NCBI GenBank assembly: GCA_947073285.1
Contig: CAMTJT010000016.1
Location: 1 to 44,680, forward strand
Length of the DNA stretch: 44,680 bases
From: an uncultured Clostridium sp.
Lineage (GTDB): Bacteria > Bacillota > Clostridia > TANB77 > CAG-508
Reading direction: 5' to 3'
The notes under the pieces were generated by a model that was not told the DNA's origin, did no database searches, and saw only the letters and a list, made by a program, of their open reading frames with translations. Positions 26,612 to 36,273 of this stretch are shown here, in pieces; the stretch's first letter is position 1; each line of letters opens with the position of its first letter. The position numbers and the translations under genes are program-made.

Positions 26612-27574
26612 ATGTTAATATCAATTATACTAATTATTATAGGATTTGCACTACTAATAAAAGGAGCAGATTTTTTAGTAGAAGGCTCTAGTAAAATAGC
26701 TAAAAAATTTCATATACCAGAAATTATTATAGGGCTTACTATTGTATCAATTGGAACATCTATGCCAGAATTATTTGTTAGTGTTACATCAGCACTAGAA
26801 GGTTATTCAGATATGGCTATGGGAAATGTGATTGGTAGCAATATCTGTAATTTATTATTAATACTTGGTTTGTCCACAGTAATTAAACCAGTAAAATTTC
26901 AAAGAGAAACAAGATTAATTGAAATACCAGCCTGTTTGTTAATAACTGTTTTATTTATGGTACTTTGTAATACAGGAGAGAGTATTACTAGATTAGAAGC
27001 TATTATATTAATGGCTTTATTTATGATATTTATTATTTATACAATCATTATGGGAAAAAAGGGAGAAAAATTTGACGAAAAAGCACAAGAGGAGCAAGAA
27101 GAAAATAAACAAGAAGAAAAAATTCCTATTTTAAGAAATGTCATTTATATTATTTTAGGAATTATAGGTTTAAAAATAGGAGGAGATTTGTCTGTAAATA
27201 ATAGTGTTATTATAGCACAACATTTTGGAATAAGTGAACAAATTATTAGCTTAACAATTTTAGCCATAGGGACAAGCCTTCCAGAACTAGTAACCAGTGT
27301 TACAGCAGCAATAAAAGGCAATAGTGATATTGCAATTGGAAATATTATTGGTTCTAATATCTTTAATATGTTATTAATTATTGGTGTATCTTCTTTGATA
27401 AAACCAATTACTTATAATACTGCTTATAATATGGAAATGATTATATTAATAGCAGGAACTTTGTTATTGTCACTATTTCCAATTATTCCTCCTAAGAATA
27501 AAATGAATAGATGGAATGGAGCAATTTATTTAGTAATGTACGCAATTTATATGGGAGTATTGTTTGTGGTATAA
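26612..27574 (+). CDS. Cation exchanger of the YrbG/CaxA (K+-dependent Na+/Ca2+-like) family
   Basis: 320 aa in two inverted halves of about five helices. The alpha repeats are GLTIVSIGTSMPELFVSVTS with GNVIGSNICNLLLILG, and SLTILAIGTSLPELVTSVTA with GNIIGSNIFNMLLIIG. Between them is a charged cytoplasmic loop (about residues 150-175). Predicted Na+/Ca2+ or H+/Ca2+ antiporter. RBS GAGGGGG. Monocistronic. Confidence 0.93.
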   Translation: MLISIILIIIGFALLIKGADFLVEGSSKIAKKFHIPEIIIGLTIVSIGTSMPELFVSVTSALEGYSDMAMGNVIGSNICNLLLILGLSTVIKPVKFQRETRLIEIPACLLITVLFMVLCNTGESITRLEAIILMALFMIFIIYTIIMGKKGEKFDEKAQEEQEENKQEEKIPILRNVIYIILGIIGLKIGGDLSVNNSVIIAQHFGISEQIISLTILAIGTSLPELVTSVTAAIKGNSDIAIGNIIGSNIFNMLLIIGVSSLIKPITYNTAYNMEMIILIAGTLLLSLFPIIPPKNKMNRWNGAIYLVMYAIYMGVLFVV

Positions 27575-27679
27575 AATTATAGAAATCAAATCTTTAAATT
27601 TAAGCTCGAGAAATGTAGATATTTATTTTAACTTATGATATTATTTTTGTAGTAATGTATAAAGGAGATAAATGGAGTT

Positions 27680-28066
27680 ATGTTTCAAGGTCTTATAATA
27701 ATAGGGATTATTGGGATATTTATAGTTATCTATTTAAATAAAAAACAGTTTGCATTAACATTACCATATTTAATTACGATTTTGGTTATGGTAATATATG
27801 GTATATTAGATAGCTATATTTTAGTAAAGGTATTTGGGTGTGGATGTGTACCATCTGCTCAAACAAATATGCTTAATATTGCTTTAAATTCTAATGATTT
27901 AAAGGCAATTGTTTATGGAATACTAGTAATAGCAATGTGCATATTATCCATATTTTTATCTAAAAACTTAGAAAGTAAGCTACAAAAGGTAGTCTATATT
28001 ATAGGTACATTAGTATTTAATTGTATATTAGCATTTCAAATTTATATGGTAACAATGTGGCTATAA
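27680..28066 (+). CDS. Small polytopic membrane protein, 128 aa
   Basis: Four hydrophobic segments (about residues 2-19, 27-48, 72-92 and 100-124). Two cysteines sit in the loop VFGCGCVPSAQ between helices 2 and 3. Family not recognised. A short overlapping reading frame (ATG at 27671, 8 codons) lies between the AAAGGAG site and this start, and GGAG inside it may serve as the actual RBS, suggesting possible translational coupling. Host-like codons. Confidence 0.65.
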   Translation: MFQGLIIIGIIGIFIVIYLNKKQFALTLPYLITILVMVIYGILDSYILVKVFGCGCVPSAQTNMLNIALNSNDLKAIVYGILVIAMCILSIFLSKNLESKLQKVVYIIGTLVFNCILAFQIYMVTMWL

Positions 28067-28129
28067 TAAAATAAGAAAATTTAGCTTTATTCAATAAATA
28101 TAATTTATAATAAAAAAGGAGAAATAAAA

Positions 28130-28441
28130 ATGGCAACAACTCAAGAATATATAGAGTATGTATGTGAACAAATAACAGGAGTAGGAGAAATTAGGTATAA
28201 GAAAATGTTTGGAGAATATATGGTATATGTAAATGAAAAACCAGTACTAATTGTATGTAATAGTACTGTATATGTAAAACAATTACCAGAAATCAATGAC
28301 TTAATGGAAGGAGCTGCAATAGGTTTTCCTTACAAAGGTGCAAAAGAACACTACATTTTAGATATTGATAATAGTGAGCTTTGCAAAAAAGTAGTAATAG
28401 AATTAGAAAAAGTAACTCCAATTCCAAAAAAGAAAAAATAA
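28130..28441 (+). CDS. TfoX N-terminal domain-like protein, 103 aa
   Basis: Matches the small TfoX_N-type proteins: TGVGEIRYKKMFGEYMVYVN near the N-terminus, a LIVCNSTVYVKQLPE strand pair and a C-terminal GAKEHYILDI segment, then a lysine tail. Soluble, role unknown; TfoX itself is a competence regulator, but the short Bacillota proteins have no established function. RBS AAAAGGAG. Followed by a hairpin terminator. Confidence 0.75.
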   Translation: MATTQEYIEYVCEQITGVGEIRYKKMFGEYMVYVNEKPVLIVCNSTVYVKQLPEINDLMEGAAIGFPYKGAKEHYILDIDNSELCKKVVIELEKVTPIPKKKK

Positions 28442-28512
28442 GATATTCATAAAAAAGAAAAAATGTGATAAGCAAAAAAGGTTTATACAACAAAAGAAAT
28501 AAAAAAACTAAT

Positions 28513-28547
28513 AAAAAGAATGCTAAAAAGTATTCTTTTTATTTTTT
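28513..28547 (+). terminator. Intrinsic terminator after the TfoX-like gene
   Basis: AAAAAGAAT (28513-28521) pairs with ATTCTTTTT (28532-28540), followed by ATTTTTTT. Confidence 0.75.
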
Positions 28548-28625
28548 TGCAAAAAGTCACTTAATAGTCACTTAAGAAGAGTTACAATGTTAATATACAA
28601 AGTAAAATCAAAATAGGAGGTATTT

Positions 28626-29295
28626 ATGGAAATTTTAAGAGTAGAGAACTTATGCAAAATTTATGGAAAAGGAAATAATCAAGTAACAGCGTTAGATAAT
28701 GTATCTTTTAGTATCAATAAGGGAGAATTTGTTGCCATAGTAGGTGCATCTGGAAGCGGAAAATCTACATTGCTACATTTAATAGGTGGAGTAGATAGAC
28801 CAACTAAACGGAAAAGTATTTATAGATGGAAAAGATATTTATAAATTTAATGATGATGAACTTGCTATATTTAGAAGAAGGCAAGTAGGGTTAATATATC
28901 AATTTTATAACTTAATACCAATCTTAAATGTAGAAGAAAATATTATATTACCATTAAACTTAGATAATAGAAAAGTAAATAAACAAAAACTAACTGAAAT
29001 GTTAAAACTATTAGGATTAGAAAGTAGAAAAACACATTTACCAAATGAATTATCAGGAGGGCAACAACAACGTACCTCTATAGGAAGAGCCATGATAACA
29101 AATCCAGCCATCATATTAGCAGATGAACCAACAGGAAATTTAGACTCAAAAGCAAGTGATGAAATTGTAGAACTATTACGAAAATCTAATAGAGATTATA
29201 AGCAAACCATTGTTATGATAACACACAATTTAGATATAGCAAGTAGGGCAGATAGAATTATAAAAATAGAAGATGGAAAAATAGTTTCTTTATAG
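28626..29295 (+). CDS. ABC transporter ATP-binding protein (MacB/BceA type), needs +1 shift at CGG 28809
   Basis: ATG 28626 after AGGAGG. The first 61 codons include Walker [17 protein letters not shown] and end at VDRPTK. CGG at 28809 leads to a stop 11 codons on, while skipping C gives [15 protein letters not shown] and the rest of the protein: Q-loop [10 protein letters not shown], signature [14 protein letters not shown], Walker [15 protein letters not shown] and the switch His in ITHN. The combined length of 222 aa is normal. It partners the FtsX-type permease 20 bp downstream. Confidence 0.92.
28809..28811 (+). other. +1 frameshift site AAA-CGG-A
   Basis: The extra C at 28809 precedes GGA in the segment RPTKGKVFIDG that normally links Walker A to the Q-loop. 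Confidence 0.92.
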
Positions 29296-29314
29296 TGAGG
29301 AGGAAATTTAAAAG

Positions 29315-31873
29315 ATGAAAATTTTAAATAAAATAGCTATCAAAAATTTAAAGCTAAATAAAAAAAGAACAACTAGTACAATTATAGGCATTATACTTTC
29401 AGTAGCTTTAATATGTGCAGTTGCAACAATGGCAAATAGTTTTCAAGCAACTTTAGTACAAAATGCTATTAATGAAGCAGGGTATTATCATATAAAATTA
29501 GCAGGAATTAGTAAAGAAGATTTAACAAATGTAAAGAATAATAGAGACATAAAAGATATGAAATTAATGTATGATAATGGATATGCTTATTTTAATGGAA
29601 AAGCACAAGAAGAGAAAGAATATATTCATGTGTATTCTATGAATAATGAAGACTTAAAAGGATTAGCTTATGAAATACTAGAAGGAAGGCAACCACAAAA
29701 TGAAAATGAAATTGTACTAAATAAATCAGCTATATTTGATTCTAACTATAAAATAGGAGATAGAATTACATTAGAAGTAGGAACAAGAAAAACATTAGAA
29801 GATTATGAGTTAGGTGACAAAAATCCAAGTCATTTAGAAATAGAAAAATTAGTAGATACTGTAAAGAAGAGCTATAAAATAGTTGGGATAGTAAACAAAA
29901 CAGGAACAAGCTATTCATATTATGGCATAACCACAAACAATGAAGTTGGAAAAATAGATGCATATTGTAGTTTAAAAAATCCAAAAGAATACAAAGAATC
30001 TATTCCAAAATTGTTAGGCGTAAAAAATTATAATGCAATTAATACAGTAGAAGAATATGAAAAAGCAAAATATGATTATACACTTAATCATGAACTACTT
30101 AGATGGGAAGTTTTTGCAGTAAATGATACTACAATTTCTATGTTATATAGTGTGGTAGCTGTAGTTTTAGCAATTATACTATTTACAAGTGTATTTTGTA
30201 TTAGAAATTCTTTTGCAATATCTATTTTAGAGAAAACAAAAATTTATGGAATGTTTGCAAGTGTTGGAGCAACTAAAAAGCAAATTAAGAAAAGTGTTTT
30301 ATTTGAAGCAATGGTGCTTGGTTTATTAGGAATACCTTTAGGAATTTTATCTGGAATATTTGCTGTTTTTGTATTATTACAAATTATAAATTCTGTACTA
30401 GGAAATGCTTTATTAGAACATGTAAATGGAATTGTATTTAAAGTAAGCGTACTTCCTATTATTATTTCAGTTATTTTAGGATTGATTACAATTTACTTAT
30501 CAGCAATTCATAGTGCTAAAAGAGCAAGTAAAGTAAGCCCAATAGAACAACTCAAAAATACTACTGATATTAAAATAAATTCCAAAAAATTGAAAGTACC
30601 TAAAATAATACAAACTTTATTTAAAACAGGAGGAGAATTAGCTTACAAAAACTTAAAAAGAAGTAAGAAAAAATACAGAACAACGGTTATCTCTATTGCT
30701 TTAAGTATTTTTATATTTATTACAACCAATAGTTTTGTAACTAGTGCTTTTGACTTTTCACAACAATATTATTTAATGTATGACTATAATGTTAGAGCAT
30801 CTAGTGGTGCAATAAGAAATATGACAAAACAAGATATTCAAAAAATAAGAACAATAGAGGGAGTAGAAAAAGCCTATTTTCTTTATGATAATACAGATGA
30901 AATGTTTAAAATAAAGGATCTTAATAAAATTAATATAAAAGTAGAAGAAGATTTGTTAACAGAATCTGCTATAGATGAAAATGGAGTAACAGTATTAGGA
31001 AGTGCAGAAAATAAATATATGGGTATAGAAATCAAAGCATTAGATGATATTTCTTTTAGAGAATATGCAAAAAAAATAGGTGCAGATTATGAAAAAATAA
31101 AAACAAGTGGTGTACTATGTGACGATTATGATTCAGTAAAAGAAAATGGTACAGTAAAAAAGGAAAGAACTTATAACTATAAAGAAGGAGAGACAATTAC
31201 AGGAACGTATCAAGAGAAACAATTAAGTATAAAAGTAGGAAAAATAACAGATATTAGACCATATGGTATGGAAGGATATCAGTGGATTGGTGGTTACTTA
31301 ATTGTAAATGAAGAAGAATATAAAAATTTAGATTTAAGTTTACAAACAATTACCATTCAAGCAGGAGAAAAAGCAGAACAAGTAGTGAAATCTATGACAG
31401 ATTTATACAGTTCTCTTAATGTTTTAAATTTGACAGAAGAAATTCAAAAAGAAAATGGAATAGTCTTAGTTATTAATATTTTCTTATATGGATTTATAGC
31501 AGTTATTACCTTAATAGGAGTTACTAATATTTTTAACACCATAACTTCTAATATGGAATTAAGACAAAAAGAATTTGCTATGCTAAAAAGTATTGGTATG
31601 ACTAAAAGAGAGTTTAATAGAATGATTAATTTAGAAACTATATTTTATGGTACAAAATCATTGCTATATGGTGTAATATTAGGGCTAATTGGCACATTTG
31701 CCATTTATAAAGCTTTTACTATAAAACTAGATAGTGGTTTCTATATTCCAATAGTGCCAATTATTATATCAGCCATATTTGTATTTATTATTGTATTTAT
31801 CATTATGAAGTATAGTATTGGCAAAATTAATAAACAAAATGTAATAGAAACAATTAGAAAAGAAAATGTGTAA
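29315..31873 (+). CDS. FtsX-type ABC permease (MacB/BceB-like), 852 aa
   Basis: N-terminal helix (about residues 17-38), an external domain, a first membrane trio (about 280-410, containing EKTKIYGMFASVGATKKQIK), a second N-like helix (about 455-475), a large external domain (about 480-710) and a second trio (about 720-840, with ELRQKEFAMLKSIGMTKREF). The two FtsX domains each carry the conserved MLxSIGxTxxQ-type loop. It works with the ATPase at 28626. Together with the two-component system at 32746 it resembles a peptide-antibiotic sensing and export module, by inference. No in-frame CGG in this long gene. Confidence 0.9.
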   Translation: MKILNKIAIKNLKLNKKRTTSTIIGIILSVALICAVATMANSFQATLVQNAINEAGYYHIKLAGISKEDLTNVKNNRDIKDMKLMYDNGYAYFNGKAQEEKEYIHVYSMNNEDLKGLAYEILEGRQPQNENEIVLNKSAIFDSNYKIGDRITLEVGTRKTLEDYELGDKNPSHLEIEKLVDTVKKSYKIVGIVNKTGTSYSYYGITTNNEVGKIDAYCSLKNPKEYKESIPKLLGVKNYNAINTVEEYEKAKYDYTLNHELLRWEVFAVNDTTISMLYSVVAVVLAIILFTSVFCIRNSFAISILEKTKIYGMFASVGATKKQIKKSVLFEAMVLGLLGIPLGILSGIFAVFVLLQIINSVLGNALLEHVNGIVFKVSVLPIIISVILGLITIYLSAIHSAKRASKVSPIEQLKNTTDIKINSKKLKVPKIIQTLFKTGGELAYKNLKRSKKKYRTTVISIALSIFIFITTNSFVTSAFDFSQQYYLMYDYNVRASSGAIRNMTKQDIQKIRTIEGVEKAYFLYDNTDEMFKIKDLNKINIKVEEDLLTESAIDENGVTVLGSAENKYMGIEIKALDDISFREYAKKIGADYEKIKTSGVLCDDYDSVKENGTVKKERTYNYKEGETITGTYQEKQLSIKVGKITDIRPYGMEGYQWIGGYLIVNEEEYKNLDLSLQTITIQAGEKAEQVVKSMTDLYSSLNVLNLTEEIQKENGIVLVINIFLYGFIAVITLIGVTNIFNTITSNMELRQKEFAMLKSIGMTKREFNRMINLETIFYGTKSLLYGVILGLIGTFAIYKAFTIKLDSGFYIPIVPIIISAIFVFIIVFIIMKYSIGKINKQNVIETIRKENV

Positions 31874-32085
31874 AAATAAAGATGGGAAGTAGAGGTTAGG
31901 TCTCTCTCCCCATCTTAGTACTTATAGAGAGACATTTATATTGATTGACAACCTATCTAAAAAGTAATATTATTAGTTAGATTTAATTTTCAGGTAATCT
32001 TACCAAAGTTGTATGTTTCTCATATAATTTTTAATTTCAGGTTGAAAATCAAGTAAAAAATTGATACAATAAAGGAGGTGATAAA

Positions 32086-32352
32086 GTGCCTATTATTTCT
32101 CAATTTTATGGAATTTTAATAAAGATGTTTTTTAATGATAAAGGAAAACATCATTTAAAACATATACATGTAGAATATGCAGAACATACTGCAACATATG
32201 ATTTTTATGGGAATATATTGACAGGAGAATTGCCAAAGAAACAAAAGAGTATGGTAGAAGCATGGATTGCAATACATCAGGAAGAACTAGAAGCTTTGTG
32301 GAAGACAATAAATGAAGATAATGAATTCTTTAAAATAGAACCATTAAAATAA
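32086..32352 (+). CDS. DUF4160-like protein, 88 aa
   Basis: GTG start after AAAGGAGGTGATAAA. MPIISQFYGILIKMFFND followed by KHHLKHIHVEYAEHTATYDF matches DUF4160. The family commonly pairs with DUF2442 and is often listed among toxin-antitoxin-like modules without proof. Here the DUF2442-like gene follows 20 bp later. The pair sits between an exporter and its two-component system. Confidence 0.8.
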   Translation: MPIISQFYGILIKMFFNDKGKHHLKHIHVEYAEHTATYDFYGNILTGELPKKQKSMVEAWIAIHQEELEALWKTINEDNEFFKIEPLK

Positions 32353-32371
32353 AAGATAGGGGGCTAAGAAA

Positions 32372-32641
32372 ATGGAACCAAGACCAATAGAAGTAAAAGC
32401 ATTAAAACAGTACTATATCTATATAAAATTTGAAAATGGGGAAGAAAAAATTTATGATATGAAACCTAATTTAAAATATAAATTTTATGAAAAACTAAAA
32501 GATATAAATAACTTTAAAGAAGTCTTTGTTTCGGGCATTAATATTGAATGGAAAACAGGAGAAGATATTGCACCAGAAAATTTGTATTACGATAGTATTT
32601 TATTACAAGATTTTGAAGGTAAGATAGAAGAATTAAATTAA
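32372..32641 (+). CDS. DUF2442-like protein, 89 aa
   Basis: Contains the family layout: IYIKFENGEEKIYDM strand pair, a central helix and IEWKTGEDIAPENLYYDS near the end. Paired with the DUF4160 gene 20 bp upstream. RBS AGGGGG. Function unproven; possibly the DNA-binding or antitoxin-like partner. Confidence 0.78.
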   Translation: MEPRPIEVKALKQYYIYIKFENGEEKIYDMKPNLKYKFYEKLKDINNFKEVFVSGINIEWKTGEDIAPENLYYDSILLQDFEGKIEELN

Positions 32642-32745
32642 GATTTAAGCCAATCTATTTTGAGGTGTGAACAAAAATTTAACTTTTAAGAGCACCTTAT
32701 GTAGGTTGGCTATTTTTAAGCTTTGTGAAAGGAATGTGATTAAAT

Positions 32746-33396
32746 ATGCAAGTTCTTTTAGTAGAAGATAATGACATGGTAGCCAAAGGTCTTAGCTATT
32801 CATTAAAACAAAATGGATTTGAAGTACAACGTAAAATAGATGTTAGAAATACAATAAGTTTTTTAGAAGAAAATAAACCAGATATTATTATTTTAGATAT
32901 TTCACTTCCTGACGGAAATGGTTTTGAATTATATGAAAAACATATTAAAAAAACAAAAATACCAACTATTTTTCTAACAGCAAAAGATGAAGAAGATGAT
33001 ATTGTAAAAGGATTAGAGATTGGAGCAGAAGACTACATTACAAAACCATTTTCTACAAAAGAATTAATAGCAAGAATGAATAAAATATTATCTAGAGGAA
33101 AAAATCAAACGATAAAAATACAAGACATTACTTTTGATATAGATAAAATGGTAGTATATAAACAAGAAAGCCCTCTAGACTTAACCAGTATAGAAATTAA
33201 AATATTACATTTACTATTTACCAATCTTAATAAAGTAGTTACAAGAAATGATATTATAGATAAAATATGGGAATGGACAGGCAATGATGTAAATGATAAT
33301 ACAGTCACAGTATATTTAAAAAGAATTAGAGAAAAACTAGAAAATAACATCATTGTGACAGTGAAAGGAATAGGTTACAGAATAGATGAAAAATAA
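32746..33396 (+). CDS. OmpR/PhoB-family response regulator
   Basis: Receiver domain residues 1-115: acidic pocket EDND, phosphoacceptor Asp in IIILDISLPDG (about residue 50), Thr in IFLTAKDE, Lys in YITKPF. Winged-helix DNA-binding domain about 125-216 with LTSIEIKILHLLF, NDNTVTVYLKRIREKL and VKGIGYRI. Overlaps the kinase gene by 11 bp. It probably controls the ABC genes at 28.6-31.9 kb. Confidence 0.93.
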   Translation: MQVLLVEDNDMVAKGLSYSLKQNGFEVQRKIDVRNTISFLEENKPDIIILDISLPDGNGFELYEKHIKKTKIPTIFLTAKDEEDDIVKGLEIGAEDYITKPFSTKELIARMNKILSRGKNQTIKIQDITFDIDKMVVYKQESPLDLTSIEIKILHLLFTNLNKVVTRNDIIDKIWEWTGNDVNDNTVTVYLKRIREKLENNIIVTVKGIGYRIDEK

Positions 33397-34597
33397 AATA
33401 GAATTAAAAAAAGCAATACTGATAAGCTTAATAGTTGCTAGCATAATGGTAGTAGGATTTGCAATGCTTAACTTTTATGAGTATAGAAATTACACAAGAA
33501 ATTTTAATTATGCAATTGATAAGATTGTAGTACAAGTGGTAAAAAAATATCCAGAAGTAGATAAAATGCAAATAATAGAACTATTAAATAACCAAGAAGA
33601 AAGCAAAAATATATTAAGAGAATATAGTATTGATTTAGAGAAAAGTTCTATTGTACTAGAAAATGAAGAACTATTTTTAAAGTATCTTGTACTAAATGTA
33701 AGTAGTATTATTATCTTATCAGCAATGCTTATAGCTATTTTCTTAAAATACAATTTTTCAAAAGATAAAAAGATATTAGAAATTACAACCTATATAGAAG
33801 AAATTAATAACAGAAACTATAAGCTAGATATAGAAGATAATACAGAAGATGAACTATCTATTCTAAAAAATGAATTATATAAAACAACTATCATGTTAAA
33901 AGAAATAGCACAAAATTCCTTAAATGATAAAATTAGTTTAAAAGATTCGCTTTCAGATATTTCACACCAGCTAAAAACGCCACTTACTTCTATTACAATT
34001 ATGTTAGATAATATATTAGATAACCAAGAAATGGATGAAGTGACTCGAAATGAATTTATAAAAGATATTAAAAGAGAAATTACAAATATCAATTTTCTAA
34101 TTAATACATTATTAAAGCTATCTAAATTTGATAGTAATACCATTAAATTTATCAATAAAGAAGAAGCTGTTTGTAAGATATTAGAAGAGGCAAGTAAAAA
34201 TGTAGCAGGATTATGTGATTTGAAAGATGTAACAATAGAAATAGAAGGCAATAGTATGTCAAACATTAGTTGTGATTTTAAATGGCAGGTAGAAGCAATT
34301 ACGAATATACTTAAAAATTGTGTAGAACATTCTAATAAAAAATCTAAAATAAGTGTTTATTACGAACAAAATAAGATATATACCAAAATAGAAATCAAAG
34401 ATAATGGTGTAGGAATAGAAAAAGAAGATTTGCCACATATTTTCGAAAGATTTTACAAGGGAAAAAATTCTTCAAAAGAAAGTATTGGCATAGGATTAGC
34501 TTTAGCAAAATCTATTATAGAGAAAAACAATGGATGTATTATTGCAAACAGTGTAATAGGAGAAGGAACGACTTTTATAATAAAATATTTTAAATAA
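33386..34597 (+). CDS. Sensor histidine kinase
   Basis: 403 aa. Two membrane helices (about residues 9-28 and 93-113) with an approximately 65-residue external loop, a linker, the HisKA box LSDISHQLKTPLTSITIML (about 187-205, with the phosphorylated His) and HATPase motifs: N-box ILKNCVEHS, DNGVGIEKEDLPHIFERFYKG and GIGLALAKSIIEK. Cognate to the overlapping response regulator. Confidence 0.92.
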   Translation: MKNKIELKKAILISLIVASIMVVGFAMLNFYEYRNYTRNFNYAIDKIVVQVVKKYPEVDKMQIIELLNNQEESKNILREYSIDLEKSSIVLENEELFLKYLVLNVSSIIILSAMLIAIFLKYNFSKDKKILEITTYIEEINNRNYKLDIEDNTEDELSILKNELYKTTIMLKEIAQNSLNDKISLKDSLSDISHQLKTPLTSITIMLDNILDNQEMDEVTRNEFIKDIKREITNINFLINTLLKLSKFDSNTIKFINKEEAVCKILEEASKNVAGLCDLKDVTIEIEGNSMSNISCDFKWQVEAITNILKNCVEHSNKKSKISVYYEQNKIYTKIEIKDNGVGIEKEDLPHIFERFYKGKNSSKESIGIGLALAKSIIEKNNGCIIANSVIGEGTTFIIKYFK

Positions 34598-34798
34598 AGA
34601 AAGGAATAGTTATCTTGTTAAGTGGAAAAAACTTAATATATTTTATGCTAAAGTAGAAACTTTATATGAAGCATATTATTATAAGAAAAACTTACAGGAA
34701 GATATTATAGAAATACTAGACAGTAGCTTTAATGAAGTGTTAAAATATATTTATAGAATATGGAGGAAAGTAATATGGTAAGTATTCATGACAATGAA
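34584..34798 (+). pseudogene. Possible gene remnant without start codon
   Basis: A frame open from 34584 to TAA 34798 encodes a plausible helical peptide (KWKKLNIFYAKVETLYEAYY...) but contains no ATG, GTG or TTG in the first two thirds. It overlaps the RBS and start of the next gene. It is either a degraded fragment or chance; no CGG is involved. Confidence 0.25.
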
Positions 34799-35155
34799 AT
34801 AGTAAGTTATGAAGTTAATTTTAAAAAAGGTAGAATTAAGATTAATACTAAGAACTCTCAAGAGAATAGTATAGTAATACTATTTGATGAAGTACTTACG
34901 CATCTATTTAAACATGAAATGTCAAATAGTATATTATTTGACATTGAAAAATATGAAATGGAAGAATTTATTAAATATAATGAAAAATTGCTAAATGAAA
35001 CTAAAGATTATTGTTGGCCAATAAATTATGATACTATAAAGGAACTAAAAAATAAATTAATAGAGGGAAAATATAACTATTATGTTATAAGTTCATCTCT
35101 AGGCTTGAATGGATGGGTCTTAGCTAAAGAAATGACAATACAAGAAGAATTGTAG
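34775..35155 (+). CDS. Hypothetical protein, 126 aa
   Basis: Family not recognised. ATG 34775 is preferred because GGAGGAAAG lies 6-12 bp upstream; the longer ATG 34760 overlaps it. The protein opens with a beta-hairpin (DNEIVSYEVNFKKGRIKI) and has VILFDEVLTHLF followed by helices. This layout resembles small Bacillota proteins that often sit in immunity or polymorphic-toxin clusters, but I cannot assign it. No membrane segment. Confidence 0.55.
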   Translation: MVSIHDNEIVSYEVNFKKGRIKINTKNSQENSIVILFDEVLTHLFKHEMSNSILFDIEKYEMEEFIKYNEKLLNETKDYCWPINYDTIKELKNKLIEGKYNYYVISSSLGLNGWVLAKEMTIQEEL

Positions 35156-35206
35156 TATCAAACGAAGCATTATATTGGACAGGAAAATAAAAAAAGGAGA
35201 AAGAAA

Positions 35207-35350
35207 ATGGGAATATGGGGAGCAAAATTATACCAAGATGATTTAGCAATAGACATAAAGGAAGAATATATTGGAAAATTAGAAAGAGGATTAGATAATC
35301 AAAAAGCATTAGAAGAAGTTATAAAAGAAAACAAAAATACTACAAAATGA
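35207..35350 (+). CDS. Short DUF4259-like protein, 47 aa (probably truncated)
   Basis: MGIWGAKLYQDDLAIDIKEE matches the start of DUF4259-type proteins (MGxWGxxxFxDDxAxD), which are normally well over 100 residues. Here the frame ends after 47 aa at TGA 35348. RBS AAAAAGGAG is good. No CGG lies in it, so the +1 rule does not explain the short length. Either a domain fragment or a genuine short version. Confidence 0.5.
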   Translation: MGIWGAKLYQDDLAIDIKEEYIGKLERGLDNQKALEEVIKENKNTTK

Positions 35351-35396
35351 ATGTTAAAATAGTATATAGCAAGTAGGAAAAAACATAGAAAAGTAG

Positions 35397-35422
35397 ATAG
35401 AGAAGGGAAATTCCTTCTCTAT
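35397..35422 (-). terminator. Hairpin after sigK
   Basis: ATAGAGAAGG pairs with CCTTCTCTAT. The - strand tail is only moderately T-rich. Confidence 0.55.
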
Positions 35423-35427
35423 ATTAG

Positions 35428-36127
35428 TTATTCCTTAATCTCCTTAGCAAGCTTATTAATAGCTTTAGTTTCAATTCTAGAAACATAACTACGAGAAATT
35501 CCCATGCTACTTGCAATTTCATTTTGAGTTTGAGGTTTTTGACCGACCTAAGCCAAATCTAAGTTCTAAAATAGTACGTTCTCTTGTTTTTAAAACCTCT
35601 TTCATTTTACTATAAAGTTGTTTAACCTTAAATTTTAAATCAACTTCGTCTTCTATATTTTTGTCATTATTCTCCAAAACTTCTTGTAGAGTAACAGTAT
35701 TATCATCTTTATCTTTTCCAATAGGATCTTCTAAATAAACTTCAGCTCCTAGTTTTTTAGTAGCTCGTAAATGCATCAAAACTTCATTATCTACACAACG
35801 AGAAACATAAGTTGCAAGGCGTACTCCTTTAGAAGGGTCGAAACTATTAATTCCTTTTATTAATCCAATTGTTCCAATAGAAATCAAGTCATCTTGCTCA
35901 ACTTTAGTAGTGGCATATTTTTTACAAACATGTGCTACTAATCTTAAATTTCGTTCTATTAAAATATTTCTAGCATCTTCATCTCCATTTTTTAAAAGTT
36001 CTAAATACTTTTTTTCTTCTTCACTAGTTAAAGGTTCAGGAAATAAAGAATTATTAGAAATATAGCCTACTAAAAAAATGCTAGATTGTAAAAAAGCTAA
36101 AAAACCAGAAAGAGAAAGTGCAAACAT
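35428..36127 (-). CDS. sigK: RNA polymerase sporulation sigma factor K, pro-form, needs +1 shift at CGG
   Basis: ATG 36127; N-terminal hydrophobic pro-sequence MFALSLSGFLAFLQSSIFLV, then EEEKKYLELLKNGDEDARN, region 2 (RLVAHVCKKYATTKVEQDDLISIGTIGLI, read as two blocks) and RLATYVSRCVDNEVLMHLR. The zero frame reaches ELRFGLG, then CGG (C is the complement of 35545) and a stop eight codons later. Skipping C gives GQKPQTQNEIASSMGISRSY, the region 4.2 helix-turn-helix, to TAA 35428 (232 aa). Sigma-K directs late mother-cell sporulation genes. Without the shift the factor would lack most of its -35-binding domain. No skin-type interruption. Confidence 0.92.
35543..35545 (-). other. +1 frameshift site GGT-CGG-T in sigK
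   Basis: The extra C precedes the second glycine of LGGQKPQTQNEIA, ahead of the region 4.2 helix-turn-helix. Confidence 0.92.
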
Positions 36128-36273
36128 AAGAAATAACCTCCCAATTGATATATAGCTATTGTATGTTGCATACTAAAAAAAGTGCCTGACCTGCTTAACA
36201 TTGTAAAAAAGGGACAATAATGTACAAATTTAAGTACTTGAGATAAGAAGAATAAAAATAACAAATATTTTTA

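Noticed and set aside
35207..35350. Short DUF4259-like gene as another CGG-shift gene
   Set aside because: No CGG in it, and the sequence after the stop does not continue the family in any frame that I can see.
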